DNA of 64,000 bases, from the NCBI GenBank assembly GCA_903823025.1, contig CAIJRK010000024.1, positions 41,153 through 105,152 of the forward strand. The letters are read 5' to 3'. The notes beneath the pieces were generated by a model that was not told the origin of the DNA, did not search any database, and was given only the letters and a program-made list of their open reading frames with translations. The translations under genes and the position numbers were made by a program. The stretch is from an uncultured beta proteobacterium. Its GTDB lineage: Bacteria > Pseudomonadota > Gammaproteobacteria > Burkholderiales > Burkholderiaceae_C. Each line of letters opens with the position of its first letter. Position 1 is the stretch's first letter. This document shows positions 21,352 through 31,783 of the stretch, piece after piece.

Positions 21352-22104
21352 TTATTGCGTCACGCCACATACCGGGCAGCTGGCTTGGCGGCCAAGGCGA
21401 ATTTCTGTAAATTCCATGGCGCGGCCTTCCAGCATCAAAAGACGTCCCGTGAGTGGGCGCCCTGCCCCGCTGATTAATTTGAGCGCCTCGGCAGCTTGCA
21501 ATGAACCGATGATGCCCACCAAGGGCGCAAAAACACCCATCGTGGCGCAGCGGGTTTCTTCAAACGTTGTGTCAGGCGGAAACACACAAGCGTAGCAGGG
21601 CGAGTTGGCATCGCGTGGATCGTAAACACAGACTTGACCATCAAAACGAATCGCCGCCCCGGAGACCAGTGGTTTTTGATGTTTCACACAGGCCGCATTG
21701 ATGGCGTGGCGGGTCGTAAAGTTATCGCAACAATCGAGCACGATATCGGCTTGCGCCACCAGAACATCGAGCAAAGCCGCATCGACACGCGCGACAAGTG
21801 GTGTGACCTGAACGTGCGGGTTAATGGCCTCAATCGCCGTGGCCGCCGACATCACCTTGGGCTGGCCGACCCGTGCCAAAGTGTGCATAATTTGCCGCTG
21901 CAAGTTGGTCATGTCCACGGCGTCGTCATCAACCACGGTGATGTGGCCCACCCCGGCTGACCCCAGATAAAGCGCCACGGGTGAACCTAAACCGCCCGCG
22001 CCGACGATCAAAACATGGCTACCCAAAATCTTCTCCTGACCTTCAATGCCAATCTCATCGAGCAGGATATGGCGTGAATAACGCAGGAGCTGGTCGTCAT
22101 TCAT
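21352..22104 (-). CDS. moeB: MoeB/ThiF-family adenylyltransferase
   Basis: E1-like enzyme that adenylates a sulfur-carrier protein (MoaD or ThiS). The 250-residue chain has the nucleotide motif GAGGLGSPVALYL, a candidate catalytic Cys in TFEETRCATMG and two zinc CxxC pairs (CYAC and CPVC). MoeB and ThiF cannot be separated by sequence alone. It lies 5 bp after ctpA in a gpmA-ctpA-moeB block. Confidence 0.88.
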   Translation of the reverse strand: MNDDQLLRYSRHILLDEIGIEGQEKILGSHVLIVGAGGLGSPVALYLGSAGVGHITVVDDDAVDMTNLQRQIMHTLARVGQPKVMSAATAIEAINPHVQVTPLVARVDAALLDVLVAQADIVLDCCDNFTTRHAINAACVKHQKPLVSGAAIRFDGQVCVYDPRDANSPCYACVFPPDTTFEETRCATMGVFAPLVGIIGSLQAAEALKLISGAGRPLTGRLLMLEGRAMEFTEIRLGRQASCPVCGVTQ

Positions 22105-22109
22105 CGTGC

Positions 22110-23597
22110 TTATTGGGCTTCCTTCTTTTCTTCCTGACGCTCAATAAAAGTCTTGCTGACGATGACTGGTAAACCTTTAAGCTGATTAAGGGCTTGGTTC
22201 AATTGAAAATCCTGAGGTGAACCGTACTCAGGCGTTTTGCGTTCAGACAGTGGCTTCTTAAGTTCTTCTTCAAGGCGTTGACGGGCCTCCTCGCGGGCAT
22301 CTTCACGGGCCTTATCGAGGGTTTCAGTTTGCTTTTCATCGCCTTGGCCGCTATTCAAATGCTTTTCAAGATCAGCCTCACGGGTGCGCAGTGCCGCAAA
22401 CAGATTGCCATTTTCAGTTTCATCGACCAGCACATCGGGCACGATGCCTTTGGCCTGAATCGACTGACCGCTTGGTGTGTAGTAACGGCTGGTGGTGAGT
22501 TTCAGTGCCGCAGTGGGACAATTGTCCATACGAAAGGCCGAATCAAGACACACCGCCGTTTGCACCGAGCCTTTGCCGAAAGTCTGGTTACCCAAAATGG
22601 TGGCGCGCTTGTGGTCTTGCAGGGCACCCGCCACGATTTCACTGGCGGAGGCGGAGCCTTCATTAACCAAAACGACCAGCGGCACTTTTTTCAGGGCACC
22701 TTTGGTGACTTCTTCGAGCCGCTTCAACGGATCAGCACCGCCACGCCGTTGATAAAACGCAGGCGAGGCTTTGTAGGTGAATTTGCTGTCGGCCAACTGG
22801 CCGTTAGCCGATACGACGGTCACGTTTTCAGGCAAAAATGCAGCTGAAATAGCCACGGCAGCATCCAGATAACCGCCCGGATCATTGCGCAGATCCAACA
22901 CTAAGCCTTTAAGTTTGGGTTCTTTTTTATAGATTTCTTCGGCTTTACGCGCAAAGTCTTCAACCGTGCGTTCCTGGAACTGACTCAGGCGAATCCAAGC
23001 GTAGCCCGGCTCTACAATTTTGCTGCGAACCGATTGAGTCAAAATTTCTTCGCGGGTGATGGAGACCGGGAAGGTGCGGTTCTCGGACTTGCGAAAAATG
23101 GTTAGCAACACCTTGGTGTTAGGTTCGCCGCGCATCCGTTTAACCCCTTCACTCAGCGCCAGACCTTTGACCAGCGTGTCATCAATCTTCATGATCAGGT
23201 CATTGGGTTTGATGCCCGCGCGAAACGCAGGTGAGCCTTCAATCGGGGAGACGACTTTGATCAAGCCGTCTTCCTGCGAGATTTCAATGCCGACGCCGAC
23301 AAACTTGCCGGTCGTGCCCTCATTGAAATCTTTCAGCGCTTTTTTATCAAGATAAACCGAGTGCGGATCGAGACCTGCCACCATGCCCGCAATGGCATCG
23401 GTGATGAGTTTCTTCTCGTCAACGGGTTCCACATAGTTGGTTTTAACCATACCGAAGACAGCAGCCAGTTGCTGCAACTCCTCCAGCGGCAACGGCGCCA
23501 ACGTGCCACGGGCGACCGTTTGGAGCGACACCGTGGTCAAAGCGCCGGCAATAATGCCGACTGAAATCCAACCTGCAATTTTCAATTTGTGAGCCAT
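22110..23597 (-). CDS. ctpA: C-terminal processing peptidase (S41 family)
   Basis: Periplasmic serine protease of the Prc/CtpA type. The 495-residue protein has a signal/anchor helix (about 7-30), a PDZ domain around 90-165 (GVGIEISQEDGLIKVVSPIE) and the peptidase core with Ser about 314 (EGSASASEIVAG) and Lys about 339 (FGKGSVQT), the normal Ser-Lys spacing. A charged Glu/Lys-rich tail follows. It lies 64 bp after gpmA. Confidence 0.94.
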   Translation of the reverse strand: MAHKLKIAGWISVGIIAGALTTVSLQTVARGTLAPLPLEELQQLAAVFGMVKTNYVEPVDEKKLITDAIAGMVAGLDPHSVYLDKKALKDFNEGTTGKFVGVGIEISQEDGLIKVVSPIEGSPAFRAGIKPNDLIMKIDDTLVKGLALSEGVKRMRGEPNTKVLLTIFRKSENRTFPVSITREEILTQSVRSKIVEPGYAWIRLSQFQERTVEDFARKAEEIYKKEPKLKGLVLDLRNDPGGYLDAAVAISAAFLPENVTVVSANGQLADSKFTYKASPAFYQRRGGADPLKRLEEVTKGALKKVPLVVLVNEGSASASEIVAGALQDHKRATILGNQTFGKGSVQTAVCLDSAFRMDNCPTAALKLTTSRYYTPSGQSIQAKGIVPDVLVDETENGNLFAALRTREADLEKHLNSGQGDEKQTETLDKAREDAREEARQRLEEELKKPLSERKTPEYGSPQDFQLNQALNQLKGLPVIVSKTFIERQEEKKEAQ

Positions 23598-23661
23598 AAA
23601 TAATCCTGTGCGTCTCTCAATATACCCGTTTGGAGTCCACTTTGCGGGGGTAGTTCCCTAT

Positions 23662-24417
23662 TTACTTATTGCCAGCCTGGCTGCCTTGCGCGGCCACCGC
23701 TGCAGCGGCTTGAGCGGCGGCTTGAGCATCGCCCAAATAGTAGTGGCGCAGAGGTTTCAGGTTGTCATCCAGTTCATAAACCAGCGGAATGCCGTTGGGA
23801 ATATTCAGCCCCACGATGGCTTCGTCGGAGATGTTGTCCAGGTATTTCACCAGGGCACGGATGGAGTTGCCATGCGCGGCGACCACCACACGTTTACCAT
23901 TTTGAATGGCGGGCGCCAGCGCTTCGTTCCAAAACGGCATGACCCGCGCCACGGTATCTTTCAGGCATTCAGTCAGGGGGATTTGCTCTGGTGGCAATTT
24001 GGCATAGCGCAAATCACCGCGTTCACAGCGTGGGTCTGTCGCGTCCAATGCTGGCGGCGGCGTGTCGTAGCTGCGCCGCCACAACAGCACTTGATCATCG
24101 CCATATTGTTGGGCGACATCCGCTTTGTTGAGTCCTTGCAAGGCGCCATAGTGACGTTCGTTCAGACGCCAGCTGTTGACCACGGGCAGCCAGGTGCGGT
24201 CCATCTCGTCAAGCACATGCCAGAGGGTACGGGTGGCGCGTTTGAGCACGCTGGTGTAGGCCACATCGAACTCAAAACCTTCGGCTTTGAGCAGGCGTCC
24301 GGCGCTCTTGGCCTGCTCAATACCGGTGGGGGTCAAATCCACATCGGTCCAGCCGGTAAAGCGGTTATCAAGATTCCAGGTGGACTCGCCGTGGCGAATC
24401 AAAACTAATTTGTGCAT
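23662..24417 (-). CDS. gpmA: 2,3-bisphosphoglycerate-dependent phosphoglycerate mutase
   Basis: Glycolytic and gluconeogenic mutase. The 251-residue product begins [20 protein letters not shown] with the phosphohistidine His9, and has [23 protein letters not shown] and [10 protein letters not shown]. The Ala/Gln-rich C-terminal tail is typical of Burkholderiales GpmA. Confidence 0.97.
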   Translation of the reverse strand: MHKLVLIRHGESTWNLDNRFTGWTDVDLTPTGIEQAKSAGRLLKAEGFEFDVAYTSVLKRATRTLWHVLDEMDRTWLPVVNSWRLNERHYGALQGLNKADVAQQYGDDQVLLWRRSYDTPPPALDATDPRCERGDLRYAKLPPEQIPLTECLKDTVARVMPFWNEALAPAIQNGKRVVVAAHGNSIRALVKYLDNISDEAIVGLNIPNGIPLVYELDDNLKPLRHYYLGDAQAAAQAAAAVAAQGSQAGNK

Positions 24418-24595
24418 GTTTTTGAAGAGTCAAAAGCGATGACGCTGGCAATAGCAGCGATCAAGGTTGGGGCAAAACGGAGGGCTGAATGCGCGGGGCA
24501 TTCCGCCATTCTAAAATGAGCGCGGAAACGACGTAAACCTCTATTGAATTACGGACAGAACTGAAGGTCTGTCACAAAAAACCACAAGGAAAAAA

Positions 24596-25003
24596 GTGAA
24601 ATTTATTCTCGATAACTGGATGATTATGTCCGTCGCGCTGGCCTCAGCTGGCATGTTATTTTGGCCGATTTTTAAAGGCACCAAGGGCGGTTCGCTGACA
24701 GCGGCTGATGCGGTGCAATTGATCAACCGCGAGAAGGCCGTTGTCATTGATGTGTGCGAAGCCGATGAGTTTGCAGCGGGCCATGTGGGGGCGGCCAAAA
24801 ATATTCCCTTGAGTCAATTGGAAGCCAAATTACCCACCGTCGTCAAAAACAAGGCGCTGCCCGTTATTTTGGTCTGCCAAACCGGCGCCCGATCAGGCCG
24901 GGCGTTAATCATCGCAAAAAAGCTGGGCTATGCGCAGGCACAAGCATTGGGCGGCGGCTTGACCACCTGGAAAGCCGCTGGCTTGCCCATTGATAAATCT
25001 TGA
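24596..25003 (+). CDS. Membrane-anchored rhodanese-like protein
   Basis: 135-residue protein with one N-terminal membrane helix (about 7-24) and a rhodanese domain whose active-site Cys is in LVCQTGARSGRA (about residue 95). It begins with GTG at 24596. Followed by grxC, secB and gpsA, the usual betaproteobacterial order. Sulfurtransferase activity is expected from the intact Cys loop; the acceptor is unknown. Confidence 0.9.
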   Translation: MKFILDNWMIMSVALASAGMLFWPIFKGTKGGSLTAADAVQLINREKAVVIDVCEADEFAAGHVGAAKNIPLSQLEAKLPTVVKNKALPVILVCQTGARSGRALIIAKKLGYAQAQALGGGLTTWKAAGLPIDKS

Positions 25004-25023
25004 ACTCAAAAGGAATTTTTTAT

Positions 25024-25284
25024 ATGCAAATCGTCAAGATGTACACCACCGGAATCTGTCCTTATTGCGTTCGCGCCAAGCAGCTACTTAAAGCCAAAGG
25101 CGTTGAAAACATTGAAGAAGTCCGTATTGACACCGATCCTGAACAACGCGCCAAGATGATGGAAATCACAGGGCGGCGCACGGTGCCCCAGATTTATATT
25201 GGCGAGACACACGTCGGCGGCTGTGACGAGTTGATGGCGCTGGACAAACAAGGTGGTTTGCTGCCGTTGCTCAACGCGGCTTGA
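25024..25284 (+). CDS. grxC: Glutaredoxin 3
   Basis: 86-residue dithiol glutaredoxin with CPYC at residues 12-15, and TVPQIYIGETHVGGCDEL for glutathione binding. ATG 25024 is chosen because the in-frame sequence upstream is not conserved. It lies between rhodanese and secB, as in many proteobacteria. Confidence 0.96.
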   Translation: MQIVKMYTTGICPYCVRAKQLLKAKGVENIEEVRIDTDPEQRAKMMEITGRRTVPQIYIGETHVGGCDELMALDKQGGLLPLLNAA

Positions 25285-25326
25285 GCGCTTGACGCCTAAG
25301 ATAAACTTCTTGGTTCCCGATTGAGT

Positions 25327-25357
25327 GCCCGCTCAGGCTCATCCGAGTGGGCTTTTT
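25327..25357 (+). terminator. Terminator between grxC and secB
   Basis: Stem GCCCGCTC / GAGTGGGC (one wobble pair) with a 10-nt loop is followed by seven T. The secB start is 19 bp downstream, so secB needs its own promoter or read-through. Confidence 0.75.
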
Positions 25358-25375
25358 TTATCAAAGAGAAACAAC

Positions 25376-25843
25376 ATGTCAGATCAAAAAGACCCCATTT
25401 TTCAGATTCAACGCGTTTACCTTAAAGAAGCGTCTTTGGAGCAACCCAACTCGCCAGCGATTTTGTTGGAGCAAGAGTCTCCCACTGTGGATATTCAGTT
25501 GGGCGTGAACGCCGCCCCCGTAGCTGATGGTGTCTTTGAGGTGACGGTCACGGCGACCGTGCAGACCAAGATCAAAGACAAAACCGTATTTTTGGTGGAA
25601 GCCACACAAGCCGGCATTTTTGAGATCCGCAATTTGCCGGAAGAGCAAATGAGCCAGATCATGGGCATTGCCTGCCCGCAAATCGTTTACCCGTATCTGC
25701 GCGGTAACGTGGCTGATTTGATTCAACGCGGTGGTTTTCCACCTGTGCATTTGTCGGAAATCAATTTTCAGGCGATGTACGAGCAGCAGCAACAACAGCA
25801 ACTGGCTGCCGCCGAAGAGGCGCCGCGCATTCTGACGCAGTAA
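25376..25843 (+). CDS. secB: Protein-export chaperone SecB
   Basis: Holds preproteins unfolded and passes them to SecA. The 155-residue product starts [25 protein letters not shown], and has the conserved FEVTVTATV and [24 protein letters not shown] 25376 has a purine-rich RBS (AAAGAGAAAC); a longer frame upstream runs through the terminator and was rejected. Confidence 0.97.
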   Translation: MSDQKDPIFQIQRVYLKEASLEQPNSPAILLEQESPTVDIQLGVNAAPVADGVFEVTVTATVQTKIKDKTVFLVEATQAGIFEIRNLPEEQMSQIMGIACPQIVYPYLRGNVADLIQRGGFPPVHLSEINFQAMYEQQQQQQLAAAEEAPRILTQ

Positions 25844-25904
25844 TCTTTCATTGCAATTTGGCCTCACTAACTTCCCCACCTTTAAACCTGGAGCGCACGC
25901 GCGA

Positions 25905-26921
25905 ATGAAAATAATAATTCTTGGCGCTGGCGCCTGGGGCACAGCGCTGGCCGTTAGTGCAGGTAACAACCTTTTGGCAGCGCACCGCGTGGTACTTTGG
26001 GCACGCAATGCCGATCAGACGTCGGCCATGCAGACCCAACGTGAAAACGTCCGTTATTTGCCCGGCATCACATTGCCGCCCGCCGTAACGCTCAGTGGCG
26101 TGGCTGTGAATCAACTTGATGCGCTGGTAGCCCATGCTGATTTAGTGATTGTGGCCACGCCGATGGCTGGTTTGCGTGGCATGTTGACGCGCTTGCAGCA
26201 TTGCCGGGTGCCCGTGGCTTGGCTGTGCAAGGGCTTTGAAGCAGCGGGACCAGACGCTTCAGGTTTGTTGGCCAATGAAATACAAAAGCAAGTCGCCCCC
26301 TCTTTAAAGGCGGGCGTGCTCAGTGGCCCCAGCTTTGCGCTAGAAGTTGCCCAGGGTCAACCGACTGCGCTGGTCGTCGCCAGTGTTCATGAGTCGGTGC
26401 GCGACGCTTTGGTGTCGGCTTTTCACAGCCAGACTCTGCGCGTCTATGCCAATGACGACATCATCGGTGTGGAGGTCGGCGGTGCGGTTAAAAACGTGTT
26501 GGCGATTGCGACTGGTTTATGTGATGGCCTGAACCTGGGTTTCAATGCCCGCGCGGCCCTCATCACCCGCGGTTTAGCCGAGATGACACGGTTGGGTTTG
26601 GCTTTGGGCGCCACCGCTGAAACCTTTATGGGCTTAAGCGGGCTAGGTGATTTGGTGCTGACTGCCACGGGCGACTTGTCGCGTAACCGTCGGGTAGGGC
26701 TGGCGCTGGCCAAAGGTCAAACGCTGACGCAGGCGGTCGCGTCGCTCGGTCATGTAGCCGAAGGTGTTTACAGTGCACGAACCGTGGTGCAGCGCGCCGC
26801 CAGCGTCGGCGTGGAAATGCCCATTGCTGAAGCCGTGGTGGCCTTGCTGGATGGGCAGATTGAACCGACCGAGGCGGTCGCGCAATTAATGGGGCGCGAA
26901 CCAACTACCGAGTTGGTTTGA
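25905..26921 (+). CDS. gpsA: Glycerol-3-phosphate dehydrogenase [NAD(P)+]
   Basis: Makes sn-glycerol 3-phosphate for phospholipids. The 338-residue protein has the dinucleotide motif [12 protein letters not shown] near the N-terminus, [13 protein letters not shown], the catalytic-Lys segment [13 protein letters not shown] and [11 protein letters not shown]. The frame extends upstream, but ATG 25905 places the Rossmann motif at the true N-terminus. Confidence 0.96.
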   Translation: MKIIILGAGAWGTALAVSAGNNLLAAHRVVLWARNADQTSAMQTQRENVRYLPGITLPPAVTLSGVAVNQLDALVAHADLVIVATPMAGLRGMLTRLQHCRVPVAWLCKGFEAAGPDASGLLANEIQKQVAPSLKAGVLSGPSFALEVAQGQPTALVVASVHESVRDALVSAFHSQTLRVYANDDIIGVEVGGAVKNVLAIATGLCDGLNLGFNARAALITRGLAEMTRLGLALGATAETFMGLSGLGDLVLTATGDLSRNRRVGLALAKGQTLTQAVASLGHVAEGVYSARTVVQRAASVGVEMPIAEAVVALLDGQIEPTEAVAQLMGREPTTELV

Positions 26922-26946
26922 TCGTTGCACGCGCCGTTATCAGCTT

Positions 26947-29523
26947 TTAACCTTTGTCCTTTTCAATGCGTGCGGTGATGTGGGCCAGCGCTTCTTCTAC
27001 CTGATCCACCAGAATCAGACACAGGTCACCCGCCCGCAGTTTATCCATAGCAACATCAATAGCGATGAATTCGCCCTGAATCTCCTCAATAATTCGGGTG
27101 CGGGACGCGTTAGCTAGACCTTCACGCAATAAGGCCAGCACCTCACCGTCGGCACGCCCACGCTGACACTGGTCCTGGTACAGCACCACGTCATCAAACG
27201 CACGGCCCAAAATCTCGGTTTGTTGTCGAATGTCCTCGTCGCGGCGGTCGCCTGCGCCGCTAATCACAACCGAGCGACGTTGGGCGGGCATGTTTTCAAC
27301 TGCGCGCACCAGCGCCAGAATGGCATCCGGGTTATGACCGTAATCAGCAATGACCGTCGCGCCCCGGTAGCTAAATAGGTTGAAGCGGCCCAAGGCGTTG
27401 TCGTTGTCGTTAACAAAACTGGACAAACCCCGTTCAATCGTCTCCCATGTCAGCCCCAAACCCCAAGCGGCGGCCACAGAGGCCATGACGTTTTCAACCT
27501 GAAACCCGATGCTGCCGCCATGTGTGATTGGTATTGCGGCCAGTGCCACTTGATGAAGCACTTGGCCTTCGGCGGCGACCAGGTAGCCGCCCTCGACATA
27601 GATCGCCCGCCGCGCCTGGGCTAGGTGCGTGGCCATGACGGGATGATTTCGGTCCAGCGCAAAAAAAGTGACCGATCCCCGGCAATAACCAGCCATAGCC
27701 GCCACGATAGGGTCGGCGGCATTGAGCACGGCCATTCCGTTATCAGCGATATTTTGCACAATCACCCGCTTGAGCACCGCCAGATCTTCGACCGTGGTGA
27801 TGTAGTTCAAACCCAAGTGGTCGCCGCTGCCGACGTTGGTGACCACGGCCACATCACAACGGTCAAAAGCCAGACCTTCGCGCAGCATTCCGCCACGCGC
27901 GGTTTCCAGCACCGCCGCATCCACATCCGGGTGTTGCAGCACGTTGCGGGCACTTTTGGGGCCACTACAGTCCCCCGTGTCGATGCGCTGACCGGCAACG
28001 TAAACGCCATCGGTGTTGGTCATGCCAACGCGCAAGCCACTTTGGGCCAGCAGGTGAGAAATGAGTCGCACCGTGGTGGTTTTACCGTTGGTGCCTGTAA
28101 CAGCAACAACAGGAATCCGGCCATTTTCCTGTTCGCCAAACAGGCTGGTAATGACGGCTTCGCCGACGGGACGCCCTTTACCAAAAGAAGGCGAGATGTG
28201 CATACGCAAGCCCGGCGCGGCGTTAACCTCAACCACGCCACCGCCTTGGGCTTCAAGCGGATGCAGGATGCTGGCGCAGACCACGTCCACGCCACAAATA
28301 TCCAGGCCGACCATTTGAGCCGCAGCGACCGCACGTTCAGCCACATCAGGGTGCACGTCATCGGTGACATCGGTGGCTGAACCACCGGTGGATAAATTGG
28401 CGTTGTGGCGCAGCGTGATGCGCTGACCTTTCAGCGGAACCGATGTTGCTTGCAAACCCTGGTTCGCCAGGCAAGCCAGCGCAATATCGTCAAACCGGAT
28501 TTTGGTCAGCGAGGTGGCGTGTCCCGAACCCCGTCGGGGGTCTTGGTTGACCTGATCAACGAGTTCGTGAATCGTGAGACTGCCATCGCCGACGACGTGA
28601 GGCGGGTCGCGCCGGGCAGCCGCGACCAGTTTGTTACCCACCACCAGCAGCCGAAAGTCGTTGCCGGGAATGTAGCGCTCGACCAGCAACTCGTCGCTGA
28701 ACTCTGTCGCCGTCGCGTAAGCCGCCACCAACTGTTCACGCGTAGTGATGTTGACCGTCACCCCTTTGCCTTGATTGCCATCTTTAGGCTTGATGACGAC
28801 CGGCAGGCCGACTTCACAGGCGGCGCTCCAGGCGTCTTCAGGGGAGTCCACTTCACGCCCCCGTGGCACCGGCACCCCGGCGGCTTCCAGTAGTTTTTTG
28901 GTGAGCTGTTTGTCTTGGGCAATGGCCTCGGCAATGGCACTGGTGCTGTCTATCTCAGCGGCCTGAATGCGGCGCTGCTTGCTGCCCCAGCCAAACATAA
29001 CCATGCTGCCCTGCGTCATGCGACGGTAGGGAATGTTGCGCGCCACGGCGGCCAGCGCGATGGCGCCCGTGCTGGGACCCAGACGCACTTCTTCGTCGAG
29101 ATCGCGCAGTTGGGTCAGCGCTTGCTCCAAATCAAAAGCAGTATCGTTTTGTGCGGCCAGACACAGGGCCTGAGCCAGTTCCAGCGCCAGCAGACCGACG
29201 GCTTCTTCGGTATATTCCATGACCACTTGGTAAACGCCGGGGTCCAGCGTAGCGGTCGTTCGGCTGAAAGTGACCGGACAACCGGCGTGGGCTTGCAGGC
29301 CCAGTGCGGCCAATTCCAGCACATGCGCCATGGGCACAGGGTCATCATGACCGGCGGGTTGCAGGGGGCGCAGTTCCGGAAAACGGGCGCGCAAACGGCC
29401 CTCAAAACCGTCATGTGCGCGCAAGGCACACTCTTCAGGTGTGCAAGTCACGATGGCCTCAATAGCCCGGTGATTGCTCCAGAGATTAGGACCGCGCAAG
29501 GCGCGAATGCGTGAAATTTCCAT
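26947..29523 (-). CDS. cphA: Cyanophycin synthetase
   Basis: Makes cyanophycin, a poly-Asp backbone with Arg side chains used to store nitrogen. The 858-residue chain has an N-terminal domain (about 1-160), an ATP-grasp domain (about 210-450, with KPKDGNQGKGVTVNI and GVVEVNAAPGLRMHI) and a Mur-ligase-like domain with an intact P-loop (TGTNGKTTT near 476) and DYGHNPDAI near 726. Both active sites look complete. It lies 5 bp after the degenerate second copy, so both are made from one transcript starting near 31.7 kb. No cyanophycinase or isoaspartyl dipeptidase gene is present. Confidence 0.95.
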   Translation of the reverse strand: MEISRIRALRGPNLWSNHRAIEAIVTCTPEECALRAHDGFEGRLRARFPELRPLQPAGHDDPVPMAHVLELAALGLQAHAGCPVTFSRTTATLDPGVYQVVMEYTEEAVGLLALELAQALCLAAQNDTAFDLEQALTQLRDLDEEVRLGPSTGAIALAAVARNIPYRRMTQGSMVMFGWGSKQRRIQAAEIDSTSAIAEAIAQDKQLTKKLLEAAGVPVPRGREVDSPEDAWSAACEVGLPVVIKPKDGNQGKGVTVNITTREQLVAAYATATEFSDELLVERYIPGNDFRLLVVGNKLVAAARRDPPHVVGDGSLTIHELVDQVNQDPRRGSGHATSLTKIRFDDIALACLANQGLQATSVPLKGQRITLRHNANLSTGGSATDVTDDVHPDVAERAVAAAQMVGLDICGVDVVCASILHPLEAQGGGVVEVNAAPGLRMHISPSFGKGRPVGEAVITSLFGEQENGRIPVVAVTGTNGKTTTVRLISHLLAQSGLRVGMTNTDGVYVAGQRIDTGDCSGPKSARNVLQHPDVDAAVLETARGGMLREGLAFDRCDVAVVTNVGSGDHLGLNYITTVEDLAVLKRVIVQNIADNGMAVLNAADPIVAAMAGYCRGSVTFFALDRNHPVMATHLAQARRAIYVEGGYLVAAEGQVLHQVALAAIPITHGGSIGFQVENVMASVAAAWGLGLTWETIERGLSSFVNDNDNALGRFNLFSYRGATVIADYGHNPDAILALVRAVENMPAQRRSVVISGAGDRRDEDIRQQTEILGRAFDDVVLYQDQCQRGRADGEVLALLREGLANASRTRIIEEIQGEFIAIDVAMDKLRAGDLCLILVDQVEEALAHITARIEKDKG

Positions 29524-29528
29524 AATTT

Positions 29529-31700
29529 TTAATAATTTTTCTTTGAATCTGATTCAAAGGTGCGCAGGCCCGCTGCGATCAATTCGGGCGTCAGGCCCAT
29601 GGCCCAGGCGGCGGCCACGGCGGCCATGACCATCTCGGGTTTTTCAGCTTTGGCGGGTTTGATGGATGCCAGCGCGATGGCGGCCACCTCTTGCTGACCT
29701 TCAGCCAAAATAATTTCACCCTCGCGCACGAAGAGCACCCGCTCGCCTTGCGCACGATGGGTTTGCATGGCGTCAAGCTGTGGGTCGAGCGCGTAAAAAA
29801 TAACCTGACCATCACACAACGGGGCCATCTCGACGACTTTGGGGTCGGCGGCATTGAGGATGGCCGTGCCTTGCGGCAAGATCACGTCCACTTGTGTGCG
29901 CACCACGTTGTAGAGCTTGTCCAGGTCATCAATATAAAAATCAGCCAGTGACTCAAAGCCGCTGACATCCGTCACCACGCCGACCTGGCAGCGGTCATAA
30001 ACCAGACCTTCACTCAAAATGCGCCGACTGCTGTGCTCGAACACGGCTACGTCAACCAAACGGTTGATGAGCAGTCGCTGGGCCGCATCCCAGTGCGTAC
30101 TGTCGCTCGCCTCAACTTGACGTGCACCCAGATAAAACCCGTCACAACAGGCCAAGCCGACTTGTTGGCCCCGAATGTAGAGCAGCCAGGCAATCAGACG
30201 CGCAATCCGCGTCGTGTTTTGCGTGCCAGTGACGCCCACAATGGGAATTCGACCATTTTTATCCGTACCAAACAGATGCTCAATGATGGCCGTGCCTACG
30301 GGGCGGGGCTGGCCTCGGGCGGGTTTGAGGTGCGCGAGCAAACCGGGGCTGGCATTGACCTCAATCACGGCGGCGCGTTGCTCACTTAAAGGCCGACGAA
30401 TGTCTTGCAGCACCATGTCAATGCCGGCAATATCGAGACCAATCACGCGGGCGGCCAGGGTGGCCGCTGCAGCAATGCTGGGGTGAATCTGGTCCGACAC
30501 GTCAAAGGCGACGTTGCCGTTGCGTTGAATCAAGACCTTGACGCCTGCGTCAGGCACGCTGTGCACGGTGAACCCTTGACGCTCAATCTCCAGGCTCACT
30601 TCCGAGTCAGACCCTGTAATGTCCAGGTGACTCAGGGGCGCGTCTTCTTCGGTGCCGCGACGCGGGTCGCTGTTAATCTGGCTATTGACCAACTCAATCA
30701 GGTTGGACTGCCCGTCACCCGTGACCCAGGCAGTTTCGCCACAGGCAGCAGCTACCACCCGTGTGCCCACCACCAACAAACGGTGCTCGACGCCATTGAT
30801 GTACTGTTCAACAATGACACTGCCGCCGCCCCGGCGGTGCGCCAGTTGGTAGGCTGCTTCAATATCTTTGCGGTTATTCAAGTCCAGCACGACACCCCGG
30901 CCATGGTTGCCGTTGTAGGGTTTGATCGCCACGGGCAAGCCGATATCTTCAGCGGCTTCCCATGCCTCTTGCGCACTTTCTACCAGACGACCTTGCGGCA
31001 CGGGTACGCCGCAGGCTTGCAGCAATGATTTGGTTAAATCCTTGTTGCTGGCAATTTCTTCCGCAATAGCGCTGGTTTTATCGGTCTCAGCCGTCCAGAT
31101 GCGACGCTGGCTGGTGCCATGCCCGAGTTGCACCAGATTGCCGTCGGTCAGGCGAAAGTGGGGAATGCCACGTGTCGTGGCGGCCTCAACGATATGCGCG
31201 GTGCTAGGCCCCAGGCACAACTTGTCACAGGCGTCGCGCAGCTTTGCCACGACGGCCGCCACGTCATAGGCACGGTTGTCGATGGCGGCCATGACGAGGT
31301 CACAACCGGCAGTCAGCGCGTCGCGGCCAATTTTTTCTTGTCGAGTCCGAAACGCCAGTTTGTAAACGCCCCGAACAGGAGTTTCCCGGGTTTTGCCAAA
31401 GCCGGTCTGCATACCCGCCAGGTTTTGCAACTCAAGCACCACATGTTCAAGAACATGTCCCACCCAAGTACCCTCGCGCAAACGCTGCAGGAAACCGCCT
31501 CGCTCACCGACACCACAGCGGTGCTCAATCAGCGTGGGCAACAGCGCTGTTAAACGCTCATAAAATCCCGGCAGCGTGTTGGAGGGAGAGTCTTCCAACG
31601 CCCCAATGTCAACCCATGCTTCAATAACAGGACGGTAAGTCCAGATGTTGGGGCCGCGCAGGTGGGTGACTCGCAGCAATTTAATAGTCTTCGTGGTCAT
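29529..31700 (-). CDS. Second cyanophycin synthetase-like protein (CphA' type)
   Basis: 723-residue paralogue of cphA. The N-terminal and ATP-grasp domains are intact (KPYNGNHGRGVVLDL, AAVIEVNASPGLLAHL). In the Mur-ligase domain the P-loop is degenerate: where cphA has GTNGKTTT, this one has GTQNTTR, losing the Gly-Lys pair. The chain ends before the C-terminal lobe (no DYGHNPD equivalent), about 135 residues short. The protein may keep only ATP-grasp chemistry. It is first in the cphA'-cphA transcript. Paired cphA genes of this kind are known from Ralstonia/Cupriavidus-type bacteria; loss of Mur activity here is inferred from sequence. Confidence 0.88.
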   Translation of the reverse strand: MTTKTIKLLRVTHLRGPNIWTYRPVIEAWVDIGALEDSPSNTLPGFYERLTALLPTLIEHRCGVGERGGFLQRLREGTWVGHVLEHVVLELQNLAGMQTGFGKTRETPVRGVYKLAFRTRQEKIGRDALTAGCDLVMAAIDNRAYDVAAVVAKLRDACDKLCLGPSTAHIVEAATTRGIPHFRLTDGNLVQLGHGTSQRRIWTAETDKTSAIAEEIASNKDLTKSLLQACGVPVPQGRLVESAQEAWEAAEDIGLPVAIKPYNGNHGRGVVLDLNNRKDIEAAYQLAHRRGGGSVIVEQYINGVEHRLLVVGTRVVAAACGETAWVTGDGQSNLIELVNSQINSDPRRGTEEDAPLSHLDITGSDSEVSLEIERQGFTVHSVPDAGVKVLIQRNGNVAFDVSDQIHPSIAAAATLAARVIGLDIAGIDMVLQDIRRPLSEQRAAVIEVNASPGLLAHLKPARGQPRPVGTAIIEHLFGTDKNGRIPIVGVTGTQNTTRIARLIAWLLYIRGQQVGLACCDGFYLGARQVEASDSTHWDAAQRLLINRLVDVAVFEHSSRRILSEGLVYDRCQVGVVTDVSGFESLADFYIDDLDKLYNVVRTQVDVILPQGTAILNAADPKVVEMAPLCDGQVIFYALDPQLDAMQTHRAQGERVLFVREGEIILAEGQQEVAAIALASIKPAKAEKPEMVMAAVAAAWAMGLTPELIAAGLRTFESDSKKNY

Positions 31701-31783
31701 GAATCTAAATGTATTCGGTAAACAAGCCTGAATGGCAAATTCCTTGGTCGTGCAAGCAATGCCCTGCTGTAGGCGCTGTTGTC

